From positions 5,948-69,947 of the forward strand of contig CAMIOS010000012.1 in the NCBI GenBank assembly GCA_946222995.1: DNA of 64,000 bases, given 5' to 3'. A model generated the notes under the pieces. It was not told where the DNA came from, ran no database searches, and saw only the letters and a program-made list of their open reading frames with translations. Every line of letters starts with the position of its first letter. Within the stretch, counting starts at the first letter, position 1. The translations under genes were made by a program, and so were the position numbers. Positions 9,439-18,445 of this stretch are shown here, piece by piece. Origin of the DNA: an uncultured Enhydrobacter sp. (GTDB lineage: Bacteria; Pseudomonadota; Gammaproteobacteria; Pseudomonadales; Moraxellaceae).

Positions 9439-10273
9439 GAATAAATAACTCCCAACCTTGCGTTGCCCGGGCAATTGCAAATGGCGGCAAAACAGGTGAT
9501 TGTCCTGTGCTTTCATCGGGTAGGATCTGACTAGGAAAACACGCGATGGCTTGTTGTTTTTTTTGCTGCTGTTTGGCTGTCAAATCTAAGCGCAACACCT
9601 GTTGCCAATTAATACGTTCATCACCTGGGCTTGCCCAATGTAATGCCCAGATCAAAACTTGATAACAGATCAAGCCATGCTGCCTTGCATAATTGAGTAC
9701 CACATTGCCGACGGTTTCATGGTCAGGATGACCGTCCAAACGAAAGGTCGGTACCAAAATATCCTGTTGGGTTAAAAAACTGGCTAACTTTTGATTGAGC
9801 TGCGGCTGATAATCAATCACTTCTCCATCAGCCATACCTAGCGTGAGCTGCTGAACCTTGTCAAAAATACCCAACATCTTTAATGCTTGTTGGGTTTCTT
9901 GCGGGCGGATACTATCTAACTGCGCTGGACTGTATAAGCTTGAATTAGGATGGCTTTTTGTGCCATTCGTGACACTTACCAGTAATACAGAATTACCTTG
10001 CTCAACCAATTGTAGCATCAGTCCTGCACAGCCTAAGATCTCATCATCTGGATGCGGGGCAAAGATACATACTCGCTGCTGCTTGGGAAAGTGCGTGGCA
10101 AGGTTTAATTTGGTTAACATTGGTAAGGCTTGCCAATGTTGCCAAGCTTGCGCCGGTGTGCCCTCGCCATATATCAGCCGATTCCCAACAATGGGATGGT
10201 TTGGTGGTATAGCGGATGTGGATGAAATCGATGGGGTAGACGTCGAAAAAGAATTGCTGGTTATAGCTGCCAT
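9425..10273 (-). CDS. PIG-L (LmbE-like) family deacetylase
   Basis: Zinc-dependent N-deacetylase family acting on N-acetylated sugar conjugates (GlcNAc-PI, MshB- and BshB-type substrates in characterised members). Its 282 residues carry the zinc and catalytic motif PHPDDE at 73-78 and the second metal histidine in GHPDHE (182-185). The first ~30 residues are Ser/Thr-rich and probably disordered. Its start overlaps the end of the acyl-CoA-dehydrogenase-like gene by 13 bases, and its end overlaps the methyltransferase by 14. The set is therefore tightly coupled. The substrate is unknown. I infer an N-acetyl sugar or an acylated glycoside handled together with the neighbouring glycosyltransferase and methyltransferase. 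Confidence 0.87.
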   Translation of the reverse strand: MAAITSNSFSTSTPSISSTSAIPPNHPIVGNRLIYGEGTPAQAWQHWQALPMLTKLNLATHFPKQQRVCIFAPHPDDEILGCAGLMLQLVEQGNSVLLVSVTNGTKSHPNSSLYSPAQLDSIRPQETQQALKMLGIFDKVQQLTLGMADGEVIDYQPQLNQKLASFLTQQDILVPTFRLDGHPDHETVGNVVLNYARQHGLICYQVLIWALHWASPGDERINWQQVLRLDLTAKQQQKKQQAIACFPSQILPDESTGQSPVLPPFAIARATQGWELFIHESA

Positions 10274-11412
10274 GGGTTTTCCTGTTCTCGCGCATGGGAT
10301 AGGCTTAGCAACTTTTCACCAATAGCTTGGGCATCAAATGCCCCATGTGTCTGACGAATAAACACCGCTAAATCTGCCATTAAACGGGCAAAATGCGCCG
10401 ATTGGCAAAAGGGGGCAGATCCCAACGCTTCGCCTACCAAATTCATGACATTGTGCGCAGTCTGTACTACTTGTTGTCGTAACTGGCGAATCATTAAGAC
10501 ATGACTATCTGAGGGTGCAGTGTCTATCTGTTCTGCCACAGCACGAAAATAGACGGGCAAGAGGCTTAATTGGCTGCTGACTTGTCCCAAATACATGCCT
10601 TTAAATACGTGCGGTTTTTGCTGATAACTGTGCAATAAATAGGCAGCAATAGCAATGCTTGCACCATACCAACAAGCCGCTACCCCCGCCGCGCCATGCC
10701 AAAACCCTGCTCGGTTTAGATAGTCATCAGGATTGCCTACTGCGATTACAGGCGTATTATCAAAACGAATACTGGCAGTAGCAGTGGCTTGCATACCCAC
10801 TGCATGCCATCCTTGATTGTCAATGTCAATACCTGCTTGCGACATATCGACAATGACAAGCTGTGAGCGATTGTCAGTATCTCTATAGGTCATCAAACCA
10901 TAATCCACCACATTTGCCCCTGAACACCAAGTTTTTATACCGCAGCAAATGCCTGTCTTAGCTACCACTTGATTAGCTACTACTTGTGAACTTGGTGATG
11001 ATAACACTTGGCTAAGCCATCCAAAGTTGGCGTTGCTATACTGACTACTTTGGCTCGAATCAAGATGAAACGTCACCGGCGTGGTGCTACCTTCTGCTGC
11101 CCAAACTGCCCAGATTTTATCCGAAGTTTGCTGAATTAACGCGTCATAGCCCAACTCATGCAAAATACTAAGGGCATCTAAATGCGATTCAAGCCATTTT
11201 GCAATCGTCAAATCTTTGCCTGCCACATCGCTCAAAATTTGCCAGCGTAAGTAAGTTTGCCCACTGGCAGGGTGCGGTACATCTTTACATAGCGGGAGTA
11301 GGGCGCTTAGTATCGCTCGCCTGTCAGAGTCGATGAGTGGCTGATGGATATCTTGCCAGAGTTGGGCTATGGCTGTTTGAAATTGTTGACGTAACAAATT
11401 ATGTCGATACAT
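10261..11412 (-). CDS. Acyl-CoA dehydrogenase-like flavoprotein
   Basis: A 383-residue member of the acyl-CoA dehydrogenase fold. The clearest match is the middle beta-domain segment GIKTWCSGANVVDYGLMTY (about residues 158-176), which in the family contacts flavin and substrate. A C-terminal four-helix domain follows (MNLVGEALG, then LMADLAVFIRQTHGAFDAQ). The usual catalytic glutamate context (such as YEGT) is not recognisable, so activity cannot be assumed; divergent members work in secondary metabolism. The gene opens the coupled set with PIG-L, methyltransferase and glycosyltransferase, 73 bases after otsA. The protein is Gln- and Ala-rich like its neighbours. I assign the family with fair confidence and no function. 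Confidence 0.75.
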   Translation of the reverse strand: MYRHNLLRQQFQTAIAQLWQDIHQPLIDSDRRAILSALLPLCKDVPHPASGQTYLRWQILSDVAGKDLTIAKWLESHLDALSILHELGYDALIQQTSDKIWAVWAAEGSTTPVTFHLDSSQSSQYSNANFGWLSQVLSSPSSQVVANQVVAKTGICCGIKTWCSGANVVDYGLMTYRDTDNRSQLVIVDMSQAGIDIDNQGWHAVGMQATATASIRFDNTPVIAVGNPDDYLNRAGFWHGAAGVAACWYGASIAIAAYLLHSYQQKPHVFKGMYLGQVSSQLSLLPVYFRAVAEQIDTAPSDSHVLMIRQLRQQVVQTAHNVMNLVGEALGSAPFCQSAHFARLMADLAVFIRQTHGAFDAQAIGEKLLSLSHAREQENPWQL

Positions 11413-11485
11413 AACTTTTTTTTCCTAATGTCAAGGTTGACCCCTCTAAATACAGCGTTCTAACTCAAAAAAATGTGCGCTTTGC

Positions 11486-12991
11486 TTACGCTATTCTAGC
11501 ACTCGTCTGTGATAAATCTTGTAAAAATTGCTGTTGCCAATGGTATAAATTATAGTCCTCTAAGCCTGCTAACAACGCATGATAACGCGCTTGTTTTTCT
11601 GATAAGGTCATGTTAAGCGCAGTTTTTAAAGCCTCAACTAAATTTAGTTTATTGGTTGGGTCAATGATAATTGCTGCTTGCATCTGTTCTGCTGCACCGG
11701 CATATTTAGATAACATTAACACCCCACAATTTTTAGGCGATTGAGCGGCTATATATTCTTTGGCAATCAGATTCATGCCATCTTTGAGCGAATTTACCCA
11801 ACAAATCTCACTATTGGCTAAAACCGTCATCAGCTGTGGGTGAGGCAAAACCGATTCGCTATACTTAATTGGTTGCCAGCCTTGATGCTCAAACTTCGTA
11901 TTGATACGTTGAACCTGTTGCTGAACTTGTTGATGCAAACACTGATAAGTAGGCAGATCCAAACGGCTCGGGCACGCGATTTGTAGTAGTTGGATGGTCT
12001 GTTGGTATTCTGGATATTGCATCAAAAAAAGCTCAAATGCCAATAATCGCTCGATAATACCTTTGGAGTAATCAATACGGTCAACCGCAATAATTTGGCG
12101 CACTGTTTTGCTTAATTGTTCTTGATTCGCCACTGAATTGTTATAGCAGTGGCGTTGTATTGCTTTGACATCCACGCCTATGGGATAATTATAGGCTATT
12201 ATTAATTTTTTACTAAACTTTTGACCACATTTTTGTGATTTAGTCAGGGGTTGTTGCATGGTGGTTACAGTATCAGCACAAAAAGCGTCACTCGCTAACA
12301 GGCGAGTAGATAATGGCAGTTGAACCGATAACGTTAAATGGGCGTTATTGTCAAATAAATTATTGCTAATAAAACTGACATTGGGTAAAAAATGCTGAAA
12401 TACTTGTTGTAATTGTTGTTTGTCTTGTTGGGTTTGAAGTCCAATCGTATCATAAAAGGTAAGATGCGCAAGCAATGAGCGGCTATGCTCGCAAGATTGC
12501 CAAAATTCGGTTGCCGCAAACGGAATATGCAAAAAAAAGCCAATGCGGTTGGTCATACCGAGCTGTCGACAATAAAATGCCACGCTTAAAAAATGATAAT
12601 CATGTACCCAAATGATATCATCAGGTGATACCATGGAGGCAAGTTGCTTAGCAAACAGGGCATTAACTTGTTGATAAATCGTATAATCTTGTGACTGCGC
12701 TTGCACTAAATCAAGTCGTTCATGTAGCAAAGGCCAGAGCACATTATTGGCAAATCCGCAATAATAATGCTGGTATTGTAGCTGTGTCAGTGGCGTGACG
12801 ATAAAATCAATATGGGTAATATTGTCAGAAGCCAATGGCTCAAACGCATTCTTTTCAGCAATTTTGCCATTCCAGCCTAACCATATCCCGCTGTGATGTT
12901 CAAATGCATTGGCAACTCCCACGGCTAGACCCCCTGCCAGTTGGCTGTCGGGTAGCTTTACTCGATTAGATAGCACAATCAGACGGCTCAT
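11486..12991 (-). CDS. otsA: Trehalose-6-phosphate synthase (GT20)
   Basis: Joins glucose from UDP-glucose to glucose-6-phosphate to give trehalose-6-phosphate, the first step of the OtsAB route for the compatible solute trehalose. At 501 residues it is slightly longer than typical. Visible motifs are LIVLSNRVKLPD at the N-terminus, GGLAVGV (20-26, phosphate loop), IWVHDYHF (127-133), FFLHIPFAATE (152-162), AVDRIDYSKGI with the Arg and Lys that bind the UDP-glucose phosphates, and SLKDGMNLIAKEY with the donor-binding acidic pair. A loop before AVDRIDYSKG looks longer than usual. Its ATG overlaps the otsB stop by four bases (ATGA). Confidence 0.94.
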   Translation of the reverse strand: MSRLIVLSNRVKLPDSQLAGGLAVGVANAFEHHSGIWLGWNGKIAEKNAFEPLASDNITHIDFIVTPLTQLQYQHYYCGFANNVLWPLLHERLDLVQAQSQDYTIYQQVNALFAKQLASMVSPDDIIWVHDYHFLSVAFYCRQLGMTNRIGFFLHIPFAATEFWQSCEHSRSLLAHLTFYDTIGLQTQQDKQQLQQVFQHFLPNVSFISNNLFDNNAHLTLSVQLPLSTRLLASDAFCADTVTTMQQPLTKSQKCGQKFSKKLIIAYNYPIGVDVKAIQRHCYNNSVANQEQLSKTVRQIIAVDRIDYSKGIIERLLAFELFLMQYPEYQQTIQLLQIACPSRLDLPTYQCLHQQVQQQVQRINTKFEHQGWQPIKYSESVLPHPQLMTVLANSEICWVNSLKDGMNLIAKEYIAAQSPKNCGVLMLSKYAGAAEQMQAAIIIDPTNKLNLVEALKTALNMTLSEKQARYHALLAGLEDYNLYHWQQQFLQDLSQTSARIA

Positions 12992-13872
12992 ACAGTTACC
13001 TCATTTTTGTGATAAATATTTTGGCAATGGGTGTATAAGCCATCGAGTAGTTGCTGTACTGCTTCAATATCGTTAACATACCATTGGGCTTGGCTGGGCG
13101 CCTTACCCACTTTTATACCAATGCCTTGCGCGTAATGCATCATAGATTTACATTTGTTTGATATTTGTGCCGCTTGCTGAACTGCCAAAAACCCCGCTTC
13201 ATCGGTCACATCATCGCCAATAAAAATCGGACAGCAATCGCTAAGCCAAGGATTTTTAGTCGCATAATGTTGCAACAAAGTCATAATGGCTCTACCTTTA
13301 TCCGCGCCTTTTGGCAAAATTTCAATAACATATTTACCATGATTGAGCTGCCAATCGGGATGGTCATCAGCAAGTGACTGCATAAGCGATTGGACAAAAG
13401 GTTGAAGCGCAGGGTTTTGTCGATAATGTAAGGCGAGTGAATAAGGTTTTTCCTCTATAAGATAACCTTGTATGGCTTGTTGCTGACAAGCTTGGCGCAT
13501 TGCTTGCTGAAATTGGGATTTTTGCTGATTGATAGACTCAAGGTTAATAGCGTCAAGGTGGGTTAGGGCTGTTAAAGTAGTTTGCGGATTTAAGCTAATC
13601 TCAAGCCCATGGGTGCTGGCAATCGGTAGATTCATTTGTCCAAGCATACGCTTTGCATCGGCCAAGCCACGTCCTGTGATAATAGCAATAGGCACATCAA
13701 GCTGTTGTAAGTGAGCTAATAGCTGTAAAGTAGCGGCTGGTATATAGCTATCGGCAGGGTCTAGTTCAAAAGACGAAAGTGTGCCATCAATATCCAAACA
13801 TAAATAAATTTGGCGATAGGCTTTTAGCAATTGGGCAAATTGACTTGGGGTAAGATGATTGGGTAGCAACAA
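12988..13872 (-). CDS. otsB: Trehalose-6-phosphate phosphatase (HAD family)
   Basis: Removes phosphate from trehalose-6-phosphate to give trehalose. HAD motif I is LDIDGTL (Asp27 nucleophile, Asp29), with IITGR as motif II and FIGDDVTDEAGF near the C-terminus as the Mg-binding motif. KGADKGRAI supplies the motif III lysine region. The length (294) is normal. No ATG is available near the N-terminus. TTG at 13870-13872 follows an AAAGAG site six bases upstream and is the most likely start, with a second TTG immediately after. It is first in the otsB-otsA operon, the reverse of the more familiar listing but known in enterics. Confidence 0.92.
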   Translation of the reverse strand: MLLPNHLTPSQFAQLLKAYRQIYLCLDIDGTLSSFELDPADSYIPAATLQLLAHLQQLDVPIAIITGRGLADAKRMLGQMNLPIASTHGLEISLNPQTTLTALTHLDAINLESINQQKSQFQQAMRQACQQQAIQGYLIEEKPYSLALHYRQNPALQPFVQSLMQSLADDHPDWQLNHGKYVIEILPKGADKGRAIMTLLQHYATKNPWLSDCCPIFIGDDVTDEAGFLAVQQAAQISNKCKSMMHYAQGIGIKVGKAPSQAQWYVNDIEAVQQLLDGLYTHCQNIYHKNEVTV

Positions 13873-14045
13873 GATAAACTCTTTAATAACAGCAAGTAGG
13901 TTTTAGAGTTATAATTATATTTAGCAAAATTTCTATCAAGTTAATATAGTGTTTAAATAATTTTCTAATTATTGCTATCTTACAAAAATCTGACTTACCT
14001 TAAGTATAAATTTTTTAAGACTATCATAGTAAAGTTGTAACAATT

Positions 14046-14069
14046 AAAACCCCTTTGATGGCAAAGGGG
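14046..14069 (-). terminator. Rho-independent terminator after the cation exchanger gene
   Basis: Stem CCCCTTTG/CAAAGGGG (14050-14057 with 14062-14069), 4-base loop, T-rich run on the minus strand. It lies 32 bases beyond the stop of the 14101-15171 gene. Confidence 0.8.
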
Positions 14070-14100
14070 TAACTTATAATAGGCTAAAAAATTATCTGTC

Positions 14101-15171
14101 TTAACCCCACCAAAACGCACAGGCAATTAGCACATATAGCCCAATCAATGCCACGCCCTCAAGCCAAATACTCTCGCCATCAAATACAATAAACGCACTG
14201 GTTAATACCGCTAATGCATAGGCAATTAATAGCAACGGACTTAATACAAACGACAGTGTCACACCGCCTATCACCATCGACAGCAGCACAAGCACAGGGA
14301 ACACCACCAAAGCGATCTGTAACGAGCTGTTCATAATCACGCTGACTGCGTAATCGCTTTTGTTGCGTAATGCAAGCTGGATACCGACCAAATTTTCAAT
14401 CGCATTGCCCGCAATCGCTACCACGATTAAGCCTGCAAATACTTCATTGATACCTAAACTGTCCATCGCAGGTTTTAACGCCTCGACAAACCAATCCGAC
14501 ACAAACGCTGCACCTGCCCCCGCGGCTGTTAATATCGCAAGGGTTAATGGCATTGACCAACTATCGTGGGTTTCACCATCATTGGCTTGGGTGTCTTCTA
14601 TGCTGGGTTTTAATTTTTCCCCTTTGATAGAGAAAATTAAACTTGCCACAAATACCACCAATAACACAATCGCCACCATGGTGTCTAATGCGTTGATATG
14701 TCCGCTGGCAGGGGTATGCAGATAATGAGCGAGTGACGGAATCGCCATCGCAGCAAATGCCAATAACATCAGCACTGAGTTCATTTTTGGCATTTCTGAA
14801 TGAAATGTTTGCCGCCCGTTTTTAAGTCCGCCTAACAACAGTGCCATACCAAATACCAACACCGAATTGCCCAAAATCGACCCAATCAACGCCGCTTTTA
14901 CCACCTCATCAAGCCCCGCCCGCAAGGCAAAGATACACACAAACAGCTCGGGCAAGTTGCCCAACGCCGATTGCAAAATGCCTGTGCCCGCAGGACCCAT
15001 GCGTTTACCAAGTTGTTCGGTAGCATCACCCACAATCATCGCAACCAATACCAACGCCACCGCCGATAAGCCAAATTGAATAATTGGGTGCCAATGTGCC
15101 GACATGGCAAATCCCGTGATGGCAGTGATAATTACCGCAGCCGCAATCACTATTTTTTCTCGTTTATTCAT
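14101..15171 (-). CDS. Calcium/proton exchanger, CaCA superfamily (CAX type)
   Basis: Inner-membrane cation/H+ antiporter of about 356 residues and roughly eleven hydrophobic segments, built as two inverted halves. Each half carries the family's ion-binding signature: GNLPELFVCIFALRAG in the first and GNAIENLVGIQLALR in the second, with the conserved acidic residue flanked by Gly-Asn. An acidic hydrophilic loop lies between the halves (SIEDTQANDGETHD), also typical of CAX proteins. Ca2+ is the usual substrate, but Na+ or K+ cannot be excluded. I prefer the ATG at 15169-15171 to an upstream TTG. The gene is monocistronic with its own terminator. Confidence 0.85.
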   Translation of the reverse strand: MNKREKIVIAAAVIITAITGFAMSAHWHPIIQFGLSAVALVLVAMIVGDATEQLGKRMGPAGTGILQSALGNLPELFVCIFALRAGLDEVVKAALIGSILGNSVLVFGMALLLGGLKNGRQTFHSEMPKMNSVLMLLAFAAMAIPSLAHYLHTPASGHINALDTMVAIVLLVVFVASLIFSIKGEKLKPSIEDTQANDGETHDSWSMPLTLAILTAAGAGAAFVSDWFVEALKPAMDSLGINEVFAGLIVVAIAGNAIENLVGIQLALRNKSDYAVSVIMNSSLQIALVVFPVLVLLSMVIGGVTLSFVLSPLLLIAYALAVLTSAFIVFDGESIWLEGVALIGLYVLIACAFWWG

Positions 15172-15325
15172 TATGAGTCTCAACCAAAAATTATGTTTTT
15201 AATTATGCTTGCTAAATGTGAAGGGTATGTTAACAAGTAAATGGTCATAATTTTAGTGTTGAATCGTTACATGGCTAAGCAGACGCATGCCTTTGCACAA
15301 ATAAACGCAAACTTAAAAATGTCAT

Positions 15326-15349
15326 GACCCCCTGTGTATGCAGGGGGTC
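15326..15349 (-). terminator. Strong stem-loop after the symporter gene, probable terminator
   Basis: Perfect 9-bp stem GACCCCCTG/CAGGGGGTC (15326-15334 with 15341-15349) with a 6-base loop, 56 bases beyond the symporter stop. The T-run on the minus strand is delayed (ATGACATTTTT), so it may be a weak terminator or an mRNA 3' stabiliser. Confidence 0.55.
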
Positions 15350-15405
15350 AGTATCTTAAACAAAATAAACAGGTGGTATTTTAGGGAAGATGTTAAATAA
15401 GCGGA

Positions 15406-16866
15406 CTAAGTTAATACAGCATTAATTCGATTTGCTTTATCCGTCAAATACGCCCAAAGTAGTAAACCAATATCAACGGCATATAAATACAACTCTATTC
15501 GAACGCCTGCCACAGTTTTTGGTATGAACTCAAGCAAAGCGGGCACATAGATCAGCACTGAAATAATGGATGCTATCACTAACACGGTGCGCCGTGTGTG
15601 GTCATTTAAGGTTGCCGCCACCACCACCGGCAATAGCAACGAAGTACCTATAAATGAATTGACTGCGAATAAAATCAACGATTTAAACGATGTTTGAGCT
15701 AAAATCAACGCCAAAACTGCCACACTTGCTCCCACCAGCGATACCGCAACTTTGGTGCTTGGATAGTCTTGAATATCGCCTTTTAACATAGCAGACCGCC
15801 ATTCTGTACCAATTGACAATAACTGGCTTGAAATGGTAGACATATCCGCCGCCAATGCCCCGATAATAAATAGCCCATAAAAAAACACAGGCGTGTCATG
15901 GTTTAATAGATTGATTAAAAAATGCCCTTGAGCTTGTGGATCAACGGCTGCATTCACACTCACCGCTCGCAGACCAATAAAAATGGTTGGCAAAATCACC
16001 AAAAAAGCAAATACCGCCAAACCCATGGTCGAGCGGGTAAAGGCTTTGTCGTCTTTGGCAATCAGCATACGGGTTGTCATCTGTGGTTGCACATAAGGAA
16101 TCGACACAATCGAAATAAAACTAATCAATAAAAACTGCCAATTGAGTAATCCAGCAGGACCCGGTGCGGACATCAATTCAGGCTTAATGGTGCTGGCAGA
16201 TGCAAATAACTCAGCCACACCGCCCGCCCCATGAATGGCAAAATACCCAATCGCCCATACTGTGATGAATAATAACAAGCCTTGAAACATATCGGTAAAA
16301 AATAACGCTTTCATACCGCCTGCCCAAGAATAAATTAACATCATCAGCACCAATATAATCGACCATGTCAACTGTGTGCTGCCAATAGGAATTGCCCCTT
16401 GCAGCAGCATAGACGAGCCTTTAATCCCGATCGACACATATGGAATCATAAACAACGTGGTCGCTAAAATAAAATAACGAACCACCCAAGTTGGCATATG
16501 ATTTTGTTTGAGTAGCTCAAGCAAATTTTTGGGTGCATGACCTCGATTGACAACTGCCAATTTGCGGGTAAAACGGCGCAGCTTTAGCCCAAAATACATC
16601 ATCAATGCCGCCAAACACACATCGGTAATACCTAAAAATACCCATGAGCCAATCCCATGTTCCATAAAAAACTGCGGCATTCCAATCAGCGTAAAGGTAC
16701 TAAACAAGCTTGCTGCCGCCCCAAACAAGGACAAAATCGCCCCAAACCCACTGCCAAACAGATAAGTGCGGTCGCTGGTATTTTGACGAGACAGCCACCA
16801 AGACATCATGGCCAAGATTGCCACATAAAAAATCAAAAATCCGATGACCCATGCTGACTTACTCAT
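15406..16866 (-). CDS. Sodium:solute symporter (SSS family)
   Basis: Polytopic inner-membrane transporter of 486 residues with about thirteen hydrophobic helices, the SSS/LeuT-like architecture. Family landmarks include the N-terminal SDRTYLFGSGFG in the first loop (after helix 1), WAGGMKALFFTDMFQG in the middle, and the ADMSTISSQLLSIGTEW segment, which in SSS members contributes the sodium site. The substrate could be a monocarboxylate, pantothenate-like or amino-acid compound and cannot be fixed. It overlaps its upstream partner (16859-17143) by 8 bases, and the GAGGTG ribosome site lies inside that gene. The pair is a transport unit. Confidence 0.88.
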   Translation of the reverse strand: MSKSAWVIGFLIFYVAILAMMSWWLSRQNTSDRTYLFGSGFGAILSLFGAAASLFSTFTLIGMPQFFMEHGIGSWVFLGITDVCLAALMMYFGLKLRRFTRKLAVVNRGHAPKNLLELLKQNHMPTWVVRYFILATTLFMIPYVSIGIKGSSMLLQGAIPIGSTQLTWSIILVLMMLIYSWAGGMKALFFTDMFQGLLLFITVWAIGYFAIHGAGGVAELFASASTIKPELMSAPGPAGLLNWQFLLISFISIVSIPYVQPQMTTRMLIAKDDKAFTRSTMGLAVFAFLVILPTIFIGLRAVSVNAAVDPQAQGHFLINLLNHDTPVFFYGLFIIGALAADMSTISSQLLSIGTEWRSAMLKGDIQDYPSTKVAVSLVGASVAVLALILAQTSFKSLILFAVNSFIGTSLLLPVVVAATLNDHTRRTVLVIASIISVLIYVPALLEFIPKTVAGVRIELYLYAVDIGLLLWAYLTDKANRINAVLT

Positions 16867-17143
16867 GTGTCACCTCGACAGTGTTGGCGGTATCAGATAG
16901 TTCGAGCAAGGCATCATCATTGGTCTGATAGCTTAAACGACTACCGACAAATAGCACCAAGCCACAAATCAAGGTTGAGACGCCAATCCATACCCATAAA
17001 AATAGCGGGATGCCAAGTACAGGTTGGTTTTGGATATGGGCAGGAAAAACGGTAGAAAAGATACTTGCCGCAGCAAGCAGTAGCGGTATCACCACGCATA
17101 ACAAAAGTAGGGTTTTAAGATCACCCTGAGTAATAAATTGCAT
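16859..17143 (-). CDS. Small two-helix membrane protein paired with the symporter
   Basis: A 94-residue protein with two hydrophobic helices (about residues 9-30 and 44-66) joined by a short loop containing NQPVLGIPLF. The pattern resembles DUF3311/YhdT-like small proteins that often precede SSS transporters; the exact family is uncertain. The C-terminal ~25 residues are acidic and cytoplasmic (DDALLELSDTANTVEVTHE). It is coupled to the symporter gene by an 8-base overlap and has an AGAGGA ribosome site. I infer an accessory subunit or stabiliser of the symporter. Confidence 0.65.
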   Translation of the reverse strand: MQFITQGDLKTLLLLCVVIPLLLAAASIFSTVFPAHIQNQPVLGIPLFLWVWIGVSTLICGLVLFVGSRLSYQTNDDALLELSDTANTVEVTHE

Positions 17144-17314
17144 AGCAGAAATCCTCTGTATGACACGATGTAAATGGATAGCACCCGTCTATCAGGTGTA
17201 GCCTGTTATTAACAAACTTAAACCAAACGAAAATTTAAACTGGTATAAATTTGATAGCACATCATAAAACGTCTTATCTCATTTATAAAGTATTATTTTT
17301 AGCATGGCAAGCGT

Positions 17315-18394
17315 TTAACGCAGCAGCTGCATATGCGGATACGGCGTTATAATATTGGCGTCATCCAACGCCATTTTGATATGCTCTCGCAACGTCTCTT
17401 TGAGTATCGGCATTCTTGCCACATGCGGCGGATTGACCCAAAACCGCACGATAAAATGCACCCCAAAGTCACCCACTTTATCGACCGTTGCGGTGGGCGA
17501 GGGGCGCTCTACAACCTCATCAGTCGCTGCCAGTACCGCCAAAATCAACTCACGGGCTTGCTGGATATCCGCTTCTAAAGCAATACGTACCTCAATATCA
17601 AAGCGAATCAAATTTTTGGAAGTTAAATTAATCACCTCTGCCGAAGCGACTGTCGAATTGGGGAATATCACCGTAATATTATCCCGAGTCAAAATTTGAG
17701 TCGTTCGTAACGCAATCTGCACCACTTTGCCTTCTTGGTCATTGATACGAACCCAATCACCGACTTGGAACGACTGCTCAATTAAAATGGTAATGCCAGA
17801 GATAAAATTGGCAAGCGTGGCTTGGGCAGCAAAACCCACCGCAATCCCTGCAATCCCTAGACCTGCTACCACCGACACGATATCAAAGCCAAACTGCGAC
17901 ATCACGCTGGCTATCCATAAAATAATCACCACCATTGACATCAAGTTTAGCAATAATTGTTCAATAGAAGCATTTAGCCCATAGCTTTTGAGCATTTTTT
18001 GCATCAAAAAACCCAAGTTATACCAAATCACAAAAAACAACACCGACCAAATCCCTGCTTTGGCAGTGGCTTTAACGGTACTGGTTTCAAAATTCAATTG
18101 ACTCATCACCACCAATACGCTGGCAAATAGCCACATAAGCCTGAGTGTAGAGCGAATATTGTGATGAAGTTTGGTACGTTGTCTGAGCCGACTGTGCTTG
18201 ACGAGATAAACGAGCAACCAATAAAATATCCCTAAAATTGCCAATAAAATGATTATCTTAATACCCGTACTGGCTATTTTGGAAAAATACAACGACCAGT
18301 TAACGGCTTCATCCTCAAGCGAGCCGCCAATGGCTTTATAAAAGTCATAGTATAAATCGTTATAAATATCCCGAAAAAACTGCTTAATACTCAT
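17315..18394 (-). CDS. Mechanosensitive ion channel, MscS family
   Basis: Inner-membrane channel that opens on membrane tension to release solutes after osmotic downshock. The 359 residues hold about four hydrophobic helices. The pore-lining TM3 is GIAGIAVGFAAQATLANFIS, the Gly/Ala-packed helix typical of MscS, followed by the beta-domain opener FQVGDWVRINDQEGKVVQI and a C-terminal alpha/beta domain ending in ITPYPHMQL. It lies 51 bases downstream of the peroxiredoxin gene on the same strand. A second MscS homologue is at 52063. Confidence 0.9.
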   Translation of the reverse strand: MSIKQFFRDIYNDLYYDFYKAIGGSLEDEAVNWSLYFSKIASTGIKIIILLAILGIFYWLLVYLVKHSRLRQRTKLHHNIRSTLRLMWLFASVLVVMSQLNFETSTVKATAKAGIWSVLFFVIWYNLGFLMQKMLKSYGLNASIEQLLLNLMSMVVIILWIASVMSQFGFDIVSVVAGLGIAGIAVGFAAQATLANFISGITILIEQSFQVGDWVRINDQEGKVVQIALRTTQILTRDNITVIFPNSTVASAEVINLTSKNLIRFDIEVRIALEADIQQARELILAVLAATDEVVERPSPTATVDKVGDFGVHFIVRFWVNPPHVARMPILKETLREHIKMALDDANIITPYPHMQLLR

Positions 18395-18445
18395 GCTAAC
18401 GCTAGTCCATCCAATCTTGGCTTATAATTTCTGTTTAATTGATGC

